Below, one piece after another: positions 8,543 to 17,438 of a stretch of DNA of 64,000 bases (position 1 is the stretch's first letter; each line of letters opens with the position of its first letter). The position numbers were made by a program, and so were the translations under genes. Source of the DNA: Paenibacillus sp. OV219. Lineage in GTDB: Bacteria; Bacillota; Bacilli; Paenibacillales; Paenibacillaceae. The notes beneath the pieces are model-generated. The model had not been told where the DNA came from, ran no database searches, and was given only the letters and a program-made list of their open reading frames with translations. The DNA lies in contig NZ_FOCJ01000007.1 of assembly GCF_900110075.1 (NCBI RefSeq), positions 1 through 64,000 on the forward strand. Reading direction: 5' to 3'.

Positions 8543-9560
8543 CCGCCGTGTACGCGTCGCCGCGTTTGGCGAAGTCATGATGCGTCTGCAGGTGCCCGGG
8601 TATGAATTATTGTCACAGGCAGACAGCTTGCGCTATTCGTTCTCCGGCACCGGCGTGAACGTAGGCGCGGCGCTTGCCCGTTTTGGTCATGAAAGCTTCC
8701 TCATCACAAGGCTGCCAGACAACTCTCTCGGAGACGCCGCGGCGGCAAACCTGAGGAAACTGGGGCTATCGCTGGATTACGCAGTCCGTGGAGGCCACTA
8801 TCTTGGCATGTACTTCCTTGAGAATGGATTCGGTGCTAGACCGAGCCGGGTCACGTATTCCAACCGGCAAGAGAGCAGCTTTAATACGGGTCCGTCAGAC
8901 GCCTACGATTATGAAGCAATAGCCGCTGGCATCGATCTGGTTCATTTTTGCGGGATTACTTTGGCTATGAATGATGCTGTCAGGGGGCATATGCTACAGC
9001 TGGCGAACGCGATAAAAGCAAGAGGCGGCACTGTTGTCTTCGACTGCAATTACCGACCGGCCCATTGGGGCGAGAATGGGTACGCGAAAGCGAAACGCCA
9101 CTATGAGCAGATGCTTGCGCTCGCGGACATCGTCATGATGAACGAGCGCGATATGATCCACATCCTCGGCATGACGACGGACAAGACGGATCGCCTCGAA
9201 CAGCTTACGGAACTGATACCGGCAGTGGCCAGCCGATTCGGCATCTCCGTAATCGCGGGCACGCATCGCACCATTCATGGTGATAACCAGCACTCGCTGC
9301 TCGGGTTCTTGTATAAGAACGGCGTCTTTTCTTTCGCAGGGCCTCGCACGTTCGCGGTTTACGACCGGATTGGAGCGGGAGATGCGTTTGCCAGCGGTAT
9401 TATACACGGCGAGCTCTCTGCCTTCGAGCCGGAACGGACGGTCCGATTCGCGACCGCAGCTGCGATGCTCGCGCATACGGTGTCAGGAGACACGCCGATG
9501 TCGGGCGAGGGCGAAATTCTGCTAGCCGTGAAGGATGCGAATGGAGACGTGATTCGTTAA
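8535..9560 (+). CDS. PfkB-family sugar kinase, probably 2-keto-3-deoxygluconate kinase
   Basis: This 341-residue ribokinase-fold protein has the N-terminal GEVMMRL segment, the sugar-binding GTGVNVGAALARFG motif, and the PfkB signature near the C-terminus, DRIGAGDAFASG, whose Asp is the catalytic base. Its place between DgaF and the regulator suggests that it phosphorylates the keto-deoxy acid formed by the DgaE-like enzyme to supply the aldolase. Start and stop overlap both neighbours (ATGGCTAA and TAATG), showing translational coupling. Confidence 0.85.
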   Translation: MANRRVRVAAFGEVMMRLQVPGYELLSQADSLRYSFSGTGVNVGAALARFGHESFLITRLPDNSLGDAAAANLRKLGLSLDYAVRGGHYLGMYFLENGFGARPSRVTYSNRQESSFNTGPSDAYDYEAIAAGIDLVHFCGITLAMNDAVRGHMLQLANAIKARGGTVVFDCNYRPAHWGENGYAKAKRHYEQMLALADIVMMNERDMIHILGMTTDKTDRLEQLTELIPAVASRFGISVIAGTHRTIHGDNQHSLLGFLYKNGVFSFAGPRTFAVYDRIGAGDAFASGIIHGELSAFEPERTVRFATAAAMLAHTVSGDTPMSGEGEILLAVKDANGDVIR

Positions 9561-10276
9561 TGAAGCTATCGCGCAGCAAGAAGCCGTTGTACGCGCAAAT
9601 CGCGAACATCGTGAAGGATCGGATCCTGCACGGCGTCTATCCGGTTGGAACGAACATACCGACGGAGCCACAGCTTGAGGAACAATTTGGCGTCAGTAAA
9701 GTCACGGTGCGTAATGCAATCAAGGAGCTGGCGCGGAATGGCTATGTGGAGACGGGCAGTGGGAAAGGGACGAAGGTCATACGCAATACTTCCGCTTCCA
9801 AGCTGTCCAAGCTGAAGCGGTTTACGGAAGTGTTGGTGGAAGAGGGACATCGGATTCGCAAGCAGCTGCTTGTCGCAGAGAGCGCCGCGAACGAAGCGGA
9901 ATCGGTGGCGTACCGATTGTTCGGAGAACGGTGTCTGCATATCGAGAGATTGTATTATTTGAACGACGAGCCATACATCCATTACACGCACTTCCTGTCG
10001 AGCCGAGCTGCGGGTCTCGAGCTGCCAGACCTGAGCGAGCAGTCGCTCTATGATTTGCTGGAAGAACAGGACGTGTCGCTTGGCAAGTACCGGGATGAAT
10101 TTTCTGTCACTGCCACACCGCCTGCTCCCGTCTTAGTCGCTTTGGGAATCGAGGCGGGAACGCCGCTTCTCAAGCGTTCGCGTTATGCGTACGACGAGAG
10201 CGGGGAACTGATCGAATACAGTGAAGGCTACTACTACACCGAACGTCACCATTACGTCGTCAATTACGACGTCTGA
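9560..10276 (+). CDS. GntR-family (HutC/UTRA type) transcriptional regulator
   Basis: The 238-residue protein has an N-terminal GntR winged helix (residues about 8-72, including IPTEPQLEEQFGVSKVTVR) and a C-terminal UTRA ligand domain of about 140 residues ending in EYSEGYYYTERHHYV. UTRA regulators usually bind a phosphorylated sugar intermediate and leave their operator when it is present. It is the last gene of the operon and likely represses it through the 16-bp palindrome at 5563; that link is inferred. The start codon overlaps the kinase stop. Confidence 0.9.
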   Translation: MKLSRSKKPLYAQIANIVKDRILHGVYPVGTNIPTEPQLEEQFGVSKVTVRNAIKELARNGYVETGSGKGTKVIRNTSASKLSKLKRFTEVLVEEGHRIRKQLLVAESAANEAESVAYRLFGERCLHIERLYYLNDEPYIHYTHFLSSRAAGLELPDLSEQSLYDLLEEQDVSLGKYRDEFSVTATPPAPVLVALGIEAGTPLLKRSRYAYDESGELIEYSEGYYYTERHHYVVNYDV

Positions 10277-10394
10277 GAGAAGCATAAATTGCTGCGCTTG
10301 CTCGAACAATAATACAGTTACGCTTGGTTTTATTGTAAAATAAGGGAAACGAAGCCACATGCCCCATTAGGCGATATTGAGGAGGGATATTCCG

Positions 10395-11282
10395 ATGAAC
10401 CAGGAACAGTTGAAGCGCATCCGCTCTGGCAAAGGTTTTATTGCAGCACTTGACCAAAGCGGTGGAAGCACTCCAAAGGCATTGCTGCAATATGGAATTA
10501 CGGAAGACCAGTATTCCGGTGAGGAAGAGATGTACGTTCGCGTTCACGAGATGAGAACACGAATCATTCAGAGCCCAGCATTCAGCTCGGCCTCGATTCT
10601 CGGTGCGATTCTGTTCGAGAATACGATGGACCGGAAGATTGAAGGGCAGTACACCGCCGAATTTTTATGGGAGAAGAAGGGGATTGTGCCTTTCCTGAAG
10701 ATTGACCAAGGGCTTGCTGCGCTTGATGGAGGCGTTCAGCTGATGAAGCCGATTCCCGGGCTGGACGAGCTGCTTGCGCGTGCGAACGAGAGACATATTT
10801 TCGGGACAAAAATGCGCTCGGTCATCAAAGAGGCAAATACCGATGGCATTCGAAAAGTGGTGGAGCAGCAGTTCGATATTGGCAAGCGGATTATCGCAGC
10901 AGGGCTTGTACCGATCATCGAGCCGGAGGTTGACATTCATTGCGCGGATAAAGAGGAGTCAGAGCGGCTGCTCAAGGCAGAGATTAGGAAGCAGCTTGAT
11001 TTGCTCCCATCAGAAGCCCTCATCATGCTGAAGCTATCGATCCCGACAATAGATGACTTCTATCGCGATTTGATGGATGATCCGCATATCATCAGAGTTG
11101 TCGCGCTTTCCGGCGGATACGAGCGAGAGGATGCGAATACAAGATTGTCTCGCAATCATGGTCTTATCGCCAGCTTCTCTCGTGCACTGGCAGAAGGACT
11201 TACTGCTCAGCAATCGGATGACGCATTCAATCAGATGCTATCCGAGACGGTACAATCGATCTATGATGCATCTATTACGTAA
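10395..11282 (+). CDS. Fructose-bisphosphate aldolase, class I
   Basis: This 295-residue protein belongs to the bacterial class I aldolases of the Staphylococcus FdaB type. Typical parts are the N-terminal [17 protein letters not shown] segment, FLKIDQGL, the IIEPEVD strand, and MLKLSIP, which carries a candidate Schiff-base lysine. It would cleave fructose 1,6-bisphosphate or a related ketose phosphate without a metal. An upstream in-frame TTG (10377) overlaps the GAGGAGGG ribosome binding site, so ATG 10395 is the start. It is about 120 bases from the GntR gene and has its own terminator. It may serve the triose phosphate made by the preceding operon. Confidence 0.9.
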   Translation: MNQEQLKRIRSGKGFIAALDQSGGSTPKALLQYGITEDQYSGEEEMYVRVHEMRTRIIQSPAFSSASILGAILFENTMDRKIEGQYTAEFLWEKKGIVPFLKIDQGLAALDGGVQLMKPIPGLDELLARANERHIFGTKMRSVIKEANTDGIRKVVEQQFDIGKRIIAAGLVPIIEPEVDIHCADKEESERLLKAEIRKQLDLLPSEALIMLKLSIPTIDDFYRDLMDDPHIIRVVALSGGYEREDANTRLSRNHGLIASFSRALAEGLTAQQSDDAFNQMLSETVQSIYDASIT

Positions 11283-11310
11283 GTATCCGTTCTTCAAGCT
11301 AATGCATAGG

Positions 11311-11340
11311 AGCCCGGCCTAAGAGGTCGGGCTTTTTTTC
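11311..11340 (+). terminator. Terminator after the class I aldolase
   Basis: AGCCCGGCCT/AGGTCGGGCT hairpin followed by seven T. Confidence 0.9.
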
Positions 11341-11392
11341 GTGTCTTACATAACACAAACTGTTGGGTAAGTTCATCCTTATTAGATCACCG

Positions 11393-13660
11393 TCATGTAG
11401 ACGAATTGTCTACATGGGCATCCGCATTTCTTCTATATTCGGTCGGGGTGACGCCGGTAAACTTCTTGAACGTGCGATTAAATGAACTGAGCGTATTGTA
11501 GCCGGACTTCAAGGCGACATCTTGAATTTTCAGCTCCGATTGAAGCAGGAGGACTTGTGCTTGCTTGATTCGGAACTCATTGACATAATCTACGAAATTT
11601 GCCCCCGTCATCTCCTTGAAATACGTCGACAAGTAACCTCTGCTAATATTCAATTTGCCGGCGATGATATCAAGAGACAGCTCTTCGCTGAAATGCTCCT
11701 CCATATAACGCAGGGTGAAGCTGATAATCGGATCGTGCGTATCTTTCTTGAGCCGAATCAGCCTTCCGGCCTCGCTGACCAGCTCCTCGAAATACGCATC
11801 GAGCTCCTCAACCGTATGCCGCTTCTCGATGGATTGCGCGATCCCGGACAATGATCCGCTGTCAATCTGCAGTCCATGAAGCACGCGCAGCACCTTATCC
11901 GTCGTCTCTTCGGCGAATCGATGGAATCTTGTCGCGGCGATATGTTTCTTCTTCATCTTGGCCATCATCCGGCGCAGCGCTTGCAGGGCAAGTGTATCAT
12001 TCCCCTCTTGCAGACTCACATTCAGCTCGTGCTCGAGCGCGGCGGGTTGCAGCATAGGCTGAGCGTGAACCTCGCCAGCTTGCAGGATATGCGTCGCATC
12101 GTCGAAAGGTCTCAAGCTGATTAACTGCAGCGCTTCTTGGTAAGCGCTCGTCATATCGGAAGCGTGCTCATAATAGGAGCTGACGGCAATGGCAAAGAAA
12201 CTATAGGCGCTATCGGTATCCAGAACGGATTTGATACGGTCCAGCTCGGATCTCAAACGGGCGTCATCGCCATCGCCCAGATAGACGACGGACAGAATTT
12301 GGTTCGTTTCGATTTGAAAGGTTTGGGCGCCAGCCATGGCGTTGCCTATTGCTTGAATGAGGTATTCGCGGATATAGGCGATCGTCCGTTCTTCTTCCCC
12401 AGGCATCTCATTCCAATAGCGCGGCTTGAAATTCATTTGGAGCAGAATGAACCGGTAGGGACGGCTATCTGCCTCATAGGTAGTACCTTGCTCTTGATAT
12501 TCAATACGGATGCGCTTAAGCAGATTCATCAGCGAGTAATTCCGTAGATGGCTCTGTTTGTGCTGCATGCTGCGCTGCGCTTCCTGGTTGACCCTAATCA
12601 TATGACCGATGTTAGCGTGAATAAGCTCGAACTCGTTCGTTGTTCCGCGAGCGAGTTCTTTATTTTCGTTCAAGCTCCGGATAGACTCCACGATTTTGCG
12701 CACTGGATTATTGAATCGCTTACTGAACAGGACCGACAGAGCCGCGCTAATGACCACCGAGACGAACAGTAGCACAATAAGTGTGACATTAAGCCGGATC
12801 AGCCGTTTCGAGATGCTGCTCTCCGGGATGATATTGACATAAGTTAGCCCGGTTGTGTTCCCCGTCTTATAGAAGTAATAATTCCTGCTTTGCTTTACCC
12901 AGTCCTTGCCGGACTTCAATTCCGGAAGAGGCTGGCTAGCCGTCAACCCGGACGAGTAGAGCACCTCGCCTTGCGGGCTTAGCATATAGAAGTTGTCGTT
13001 TATCGATTGATGATAGTCGCGATAGAACAAATCGACATCGATAAAAGCTAGAAACTCGTAATCGGGATAAAGCTTGCTGCGGAACAAATAGGGTAGGACG
13101 CGCTCGGTATTCGTATCCGTTTGGGGTGCCGTGTCGCTACTGAAGGAGTCGACTGGATACAGCTTCGAGTCGGAGCTTGCCGCCGTCAGCTCCTGCTGCC
13201 AGAAGCCAGGCGCATGTATGCGGCTCACGTAATGCTCGGAGAACATGACGTCGAGACGATTCCCGCGGCTGTTATCCAGCACAAAACGATGCTTAACGTC
13301 GTAAACCAACATATTTTTCAAATAGAGCTGCGGATTAAGGGTAAGTTTCTGGATATCATCAATGACGTTTCCGGCGGTGAGGTAATAATGCTTCGCCTTT
13401 TGCAGATCGCCTAAATTTCTGTCCAAATAAAGACCAACGAGCGAGTTGTTTAATAGATCGAAGTACTTCTCCATCCCATAGGTCGTATGAGTTAGATTCG
13501 AATCATTATAGGTAATAATTTCTCCATGAATGCTCTGCCTGAACAAAGCCAGCGACACGAGATTGAACGACACGAATAGGAAAATGATTGCGATGAAGCT
13601 CATCATGATCTTCGCGAAGATGGAATGGGTGTTGATCCTCAATTGCATAATCTGCCGCAC
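11393..13660 (-). CDS. Membrane-bound AraC-family regulator (YesS-like)
   Basis: The 755-residue protein has a transmembrane segment near residues 15-40, an extracellular sensor region of about 260 residues, a second transmembrane segment (LNVTLIVLLFVSVVISAAL), a HAMP-like stretch, a central GGDEF-unlike cytoplasmic region, and a C-terminal AraC double HTH (from about residue 655, ISFTLRYMEEHFSEELSLD). Such one-component regulators sense a sugar or binding protein outside and activate ABC transporter genes. The long open frame could extend to 13807, but AAGGGG lies eight bases before GTG 13660, which is chosen. It is divergent from the transporter operon at 13853 and is its probable activator. 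Confidence 0.87.
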   Translation of the reverse strand: MRQIMQLRINTHSIFAKIMMSFIAIIFLFVSFNLVSLALFRQSIHGEIITYNDSNLTHTTYGMEKYFDLLNNSLVGLYLDRNLGDLQKAKHYYLTAGNVIDDIQKLTLNPQLYLKNMLVYDVKHRFVLDNSRGNRLDVMFSEHYVSRIHAPGFWQQELTAASSDSKLYPVDSFSSDTAPQTDTNTERVLPYLFRSKLYPDYEFLAFIDVDLFYRDYHQSINDNFYMLSPQGEVLYSSGLTASQPLPELKSGKDWVKQSRNYYFYKTGNTTGLTYVNIIPESSISKRLIRLNVTLIVLLFVSVVISAALSVLFSKRFNNPVRKIVESIRSLNENKELARGTTNEFELIHANIGHMIRVNQEAQRSMQHKQSHLRNYSLMNLLKRIRIEYQEQGTTYEADSRPYRFILLQMNFKPRYWNEMPGEEERTIAYIREYLIQAIGNAMAGAQTFQIETNQILSVVYLGDGDDARLRSELDRIKSVLDTDSAYSFFAIAVSSYYEHASDMTSAYQEALQLISLRPFDDATHILQAGEVHAQPMLQPAALEHELNVSLQEGNDTLALQALRRMMAKMKKKHIAATRFHRFAEETTDKVLRVLHGLQIDSGSLSGIAQSIEKRHTVEELDAYFEELVSEAGRLIRLKKDTHDPIISFTLRYMEEHFSEELSLDIIAGKLNISRGYLSTYFKEMTGANFVDYVNEFRIKQAQVLLLQSELKIQDVALKSGYNTLSSFNRTFKKFTGVTPTEYRRNADAHVDNSST

Positions 13661-13704
13661 GAATATTCCCCTTCTACTCGGTTGTGATCCGATTATCGAA
13701 AACT

Positions 13705-13736
13705 GTGCAATTTTTCGGATATCCGGAATTTTGCAC
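13705..13736. promoter_or_regulatory. Large imperfect palindrome in the divergent promoter region
   Basis: GTGCAA and TTGCAC bound a 32-base segment centred on the perfect palindrome CGGATATCCG (13716-13725). It lies between the AraC-type regulator and the transporter operon and is a candidate binding site, although AraC proteins often prefer direct repeats. Confidence 0.45.
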
Positions 13737-13852
13737 GATTCTAGGCATAAATCGGATATGCCTTTGACGGTAGAACCCATATTATAGCCATAGTTTAAAA
13801 AAATCAAGATTCGTTCATGCAGTTAGACAAAAGCACATAAGGGGGATCATCT

Positions 13853-14830
13853 TTGAACCACTACAAGCTTACAGGGCATGCCGCATCCTCGCAGGCTGTT
13901 GCTTCCCAGAAGAAGAGAAGCCGGGTATCCTCGGTAGCGGTTAAGCTGTGGAATGAGCGCTACTTGTATCTGTTGCTTCTCCCAGGACTTCTTTACTTTA
14001 TCGTTTACCGGTACGTTCCGATGCTCGGGAACGTCATTGCCTTTCAGGACTTCAGTCCGTTTCAAGGCTTTCTGCACAGCGACTGGGTCGGGCTCAAACA
14101 CTTTAAGAAGATATTCGCGGATAGTGAAGTCATCAGAGTCATTTGGAACACGCTCTATCTTTCTTTCTTGCAGATCGCATTCGCCTTCCCTGTTTCGATA
14201 GCGCTTTCACTGATGTTGAACGAGGTTCGGAATGAACGGTATAAACGGGTCATTCAATCGCTCGTCTATTTGCCGCATTTCTTGTCCTGGGTCGTCGTTG
14301 CCGGGATTGTAACCGTACTACTCAAATCGGAGGGCATTGTAAACCACTATCTGCAAGCGGGATTGGGCATCCATTCCATTCCATTCTTAACTTCTCCTCA
14401 TTGGTTTATGCCGCTAATCGTGTTAGAGGTGATCTGGAAAGAATCCGGCTGGGGGACGATCATCTTTCTTGCCGCTCTATCAGGCGTCAACCCTAGTTTG
14501 TATGAAGCAGCTGTCGTCGACGGCGCGAATAAGTGGAGGCAACTGTGGCATATTACGCTTCCTTCGATTCGAAGCACAATTATTATTTTGCTGATCCTTC
14601 GTCTAGGCAGCGTTCTGGATGTAGGGTTTGAACAGATATTCCTCATGTTGAACCCGCTGAATAAGTCGATTGGCGACGTTCTGGATACGTACGTGTATTA
14701 CAAAGGGATCCAGAGCTCGGATTTCAGCTTTGCAACGGCAGTCGGGTTGTTCAAGTCGCTCGTCGGGCTGGTCTTGATTGTCGGCGCGAATAAACTAGCC
14801 AAGAACTTTGGCGAAGAAGGAATCTACTAA
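13853..14830 (+). CDS. Sugar ABC transporter permease, LplB type
   Basis: The 325-residue protein has six predicted membrane segments and the binding-protein-dependent permease EAA loop (YEAAVVDGANKWRQLWHITLPS), as in LplB-like permeases for oligosaccharides. The start is TTG with an AAGGGGG box seven bases ahead. It forms a heterodimer with the next gene product and is the first gene of the galactoside-related operon. Confidence 0.92.
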   Translation: MNHYKLTGHAASSQAVASQKKRSRVSSVAVKLWNERYLYLLLLPGLLYFIVYRYVPMLGNVIAFQDFSPFQGFLHSDWVGLKHFKKIFADSEVIRVIWNTLYLSFLQIAFAFPVSIALSLMLNEVRNERYKRVIQSLVYLPHFLSWVVVAGIVTVLLKSEGIVNHYLQAGLGIHSIPFLTSPHWFMPLIVLEVIWKESGWGTIIFLAALSGVNPSLYEAAVVDGANKWRQLWHITLPSIRSTIIILLILRLGSVLDVGFEQIFLMLNPLNKSIGDVLDTYVYYKGIQSSDFSFATAVGLFKSLVGLVLIVGANKLAKNFGEEGIY

Positions 14831-14842
14831 GGGGCGAGACAT

Positions 14843-15727
14843 GTGGTTAAAAATCATTCAAAATTGGAAAAATTAGGTGGAGCACTGAATGTGGTCTTGC
14901 TAACCTTGGTTGGACTCCTGATGTTGTTTCCGTTCTATTACATGATCGCCACTTCGTTCACTTCGGGGGCGGAGAGTGCGGCGAAGACTTTCGTGCTGTT
15001 TCCGAAAAGATGGGTCGTGGACGCCTATCAATATATTTTTAATTCCAAGGTGTTTGTCCGTTCGCTCATCGTTACGGCTGGCGTTACGGTCGTCGGAACG
15101 CTGTTCAGCCTGCTTCTGACCTCTATGATGGCGTATCCGCTCTCACGGAACATTACCGGTCAGCGATTCTATCTGTTTCTCGTCCTCTTTACGTTTGTTT
15201 TTGGTGCAGGTATCATTCCAACCTATATGGTGGTGAAATCGACGCACTTGATCGACACGTATTGGGCACTCATTATTCCCGGGGCGATCAATTCGTTTAA
15301 TTTGATCGTGCTTAGACAGTTCTTTCTGGGCATCCCGAACGATCTTACGGAGGCCGCGGTACTGGATGGCGCCAATGACTTGCAAATTTTCGCCCGTATC
15401 ATCCTTCCGCTGTCCAAGCCTGCTTTAGCCGCTTTCGGCTTGTTCTACGCGGTTACGAGCTGGAACACCTACTTCACCGCACTTATTTATATTAACGATC
15501 CAACCAAATGGACCGTGCAGGTGATTCTGCGGCAGATCGTTATTCTGAGCCAGCGGCTGGATTCGTTGTCGGACGGCCAACAGGCTGCGATTGCCCAGGC
15601 CGCTCCGCCAGGTGAAACCATCGGCATGGCGGCGATATTGATCGCGACGCTTCCGATTCTTGCGCTGTACCCATTTCTGCAAAAGCATTTTGCGAAAGGG
15701 GTGATGCTCGGCTCCGTCAAAGGGTAG
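14843..15727 (+). CDS. Sugar ABC transporter permease, YtcP/LplC type
   Basis: The 294-residue partner permease has six membrane segments and an EAA loop (LTEAAVLDGANDLQIF). The C-terminus MLGSVKG is typical of this subgroup. It starts with GTG 14843; the ATG two bases earlier is out of frame. No ATPase gene is nearby; such systems usually share an MsmX-type ATPase encoded elsewhere. Confidence 0.92.
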   Translation: MVKNHSKLEKLGGALNVVLLTLVGLLMLFPFYYMIATSFTSGAESAAKTFVLFPKRWVVDAYQYIFNSKVFVRSLIVTAGVTVVGTLFSLLLTSMMAYPLSRNITGQRFYLFLVLFTFVFGAGIIPTYMVVKSTHLIDTYWALIIPGAINSFNLIVLRQFFLGIPNDLTEAAVLDGANDLQIFARIILPLSKPALAAFGLFYAVTSWNTYFTALIYINDPTKWTVQVILRQIVILSQRLDSLSDGQQAAIAQAAPPGETIGMAAILIATLPILALYPFLQKHFAKGVMLGSVKG

Positions 15728-15779
15728 CAAGAAGCTTCATGTTATCGAATGGCTAAGACAAATAGAGGAGGTCAAGCGT

Positions 15780-17354
15780 ATGCGAAACAAAGTTGTCTCA
15801 TCTTTACTTCTTGTTGCGTTATTCAGCTCCGTTCTAGCGGCATGTTCTTCTAAAGGTAATGAATCCCCTGGGTCCGCCGAGAACGCGAAAGACCAGAAAA
15901 TCTCGATCGATTGGTTCGACGGGACATGGGAAGATCCAGTTCCGAATCCGGACAGTGAAGCCGTGAAGAAAATCGACGAGAAGTTCAATGTCGATTTCAA
16001 GCCGCAGTACATCCCCTTCGATACGTACGAGGAGAAGCTTGCGGTAAAAATGGCGTCTGGCGATATTCCGGACGTAATCGGCATGGAAACTGTAGATGCA
16101 AACTATATGAAATGGGCGCAGCAAGGCGCATTCCTGCCACTAGACGAGTTTCTGAAGCAGTATGAGTCGACCAAAGCGGTGCCCGACTATGCTTGGGATT
16201 CGCTCAAGGTGGACGGAAAGGTGTACGGCATCCCGACGTACTTCTCGCCTAAGGGCGGCAAGAAACCAGTCATTCGGAAAGACTGGCTGGACAAGCTCCA
16301 CCTGAAAATGCCTACGAATTATGAAGAGCTGAAGCAGGTCATCATCGCTTTCACGAAGGGTGATCCCGACGCCAACGGCAAAGACGATACGATCGGGCTC
16401 GGACTTGCCAAGGGTATCTATTACGATCCTTCGTTTGGCGCGTATTATGGCAACTCGACCTGGTACAACAAGAATGCTAGTGGACAATTGATTCCAGGCG
16501 CCATTGCGGATGGGAACAAGGAGAAAGTCACCTTCTTGGCCGACCTGCAGAAACAAGGTATCTTGCAGGCGGATTGGGCGGTCACCGCGTACAAGGATAT
16601 CTTCAAAGCCTTTAACGCAGGAAAGGTTGGCGTATGGTATGAGCAGCCCGGCGGCAGCGGGAACAACGGCATTCAGTTCGACGTGCTGAAGCAGAACGCT
16701 CCGAATGCGGAAGTCGTGCCGATCCCGCCGTTCAAGGCTCCGGACGGATCGGAAGGATTAACGATCAACGGCAGCTGGTACCGGATGTATATGATCTCAG
16801 CCAAACTGAAGGATCAACCGGAGAAAGTAAAACGCATTCTGGAGATGATCGACTACTTCCATAAACCGGTCGGGATCGATCAGCGCAACCCGCAGAACGA
16901 ATACTTCGACTGGCTGTACGGCGGCGAAGGCAAAGGTTACAAAATGGAGGACGGAGTTGCGCAGCCAATCGCAGAGAACCGTTCGAATGTTGCTCCAGGC
17001 GCTTATATTATCGAGGGCGGCTGGTTTATGAAGGATGAAGATTTATTCGCATTCCCTAAGATGGCTAAGACGAAGGTAGAGCAATCGTTCCAGTAATCGT
17101 TAGCCGATATGCTGCACACGCAGAAGTTCTATGTGAACCCGACGGGCCGGATTATCTCACCTATCCTGATGGAGAAGAGCGGGGAGCTGCAGGAGTATAT
17201 TACAACCGAGACGACCAAGATGATTTTTGGCGAAAGACCGTTATCCGACTGGGACAAAATGGTTCAGGAGTATATGGATAAAGGCGGCAAGGACATGATT
17301 GACGAGGTGAACAAGACTCTGGAGGCAAACAAAATCCAGGGCGAATGGAAGTAA
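15780..17354 (+). pseudogene. Sugar ABC transporter binding lipoprotein, interrupted by an in-frame TAA
   Basis: The frame encodes a LipO-like extracellular solute-binding protein with a lipobox (SSVLAACSS) and family 1 fold, but stops at TAA 17094-17096 after 438 residues. The same frame resumes directly and reads through SLADMLHTQKFYVNPTGR to a natural stop at 17354, giving 524 codons in total, the usual length for this family. A single C-to-T change in a CAA codon would explain it. The missing 85 residues include the C-terminal helices that close the fold, so transport is probably impaired unless readthrough occurs. Start ATG 15780 follows an AGGAGG box. It lies between the permeases and the beta-galactosidase gene. 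Confidence 0.85.
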
Positions 17355-17438
17355 GGGATTCCTCAAGGGACAGCACGAACGACCTTCGGTTTGTGCTGTC
17401 CAATTCTATACACATTCTTTGGCAAACGAGGTGAAGTG

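Noticed and set aside
7808..8578. 256-codon open frame on the minus strand
   Set aside because: It is antisense to the KDGP aldolase gene, has no start signal, and its translation has no recognisable domain. The same holds for the long antisense frames at 38084-39010, 50842-52017, 47406-48221 and 56099-56941.
17109..17354. Separate gene for an 81-residue protein
   Set aside because: It is in the same frame as the solute-binding protein, directly behind its stop, and supplies the missing C-terminus of that family.
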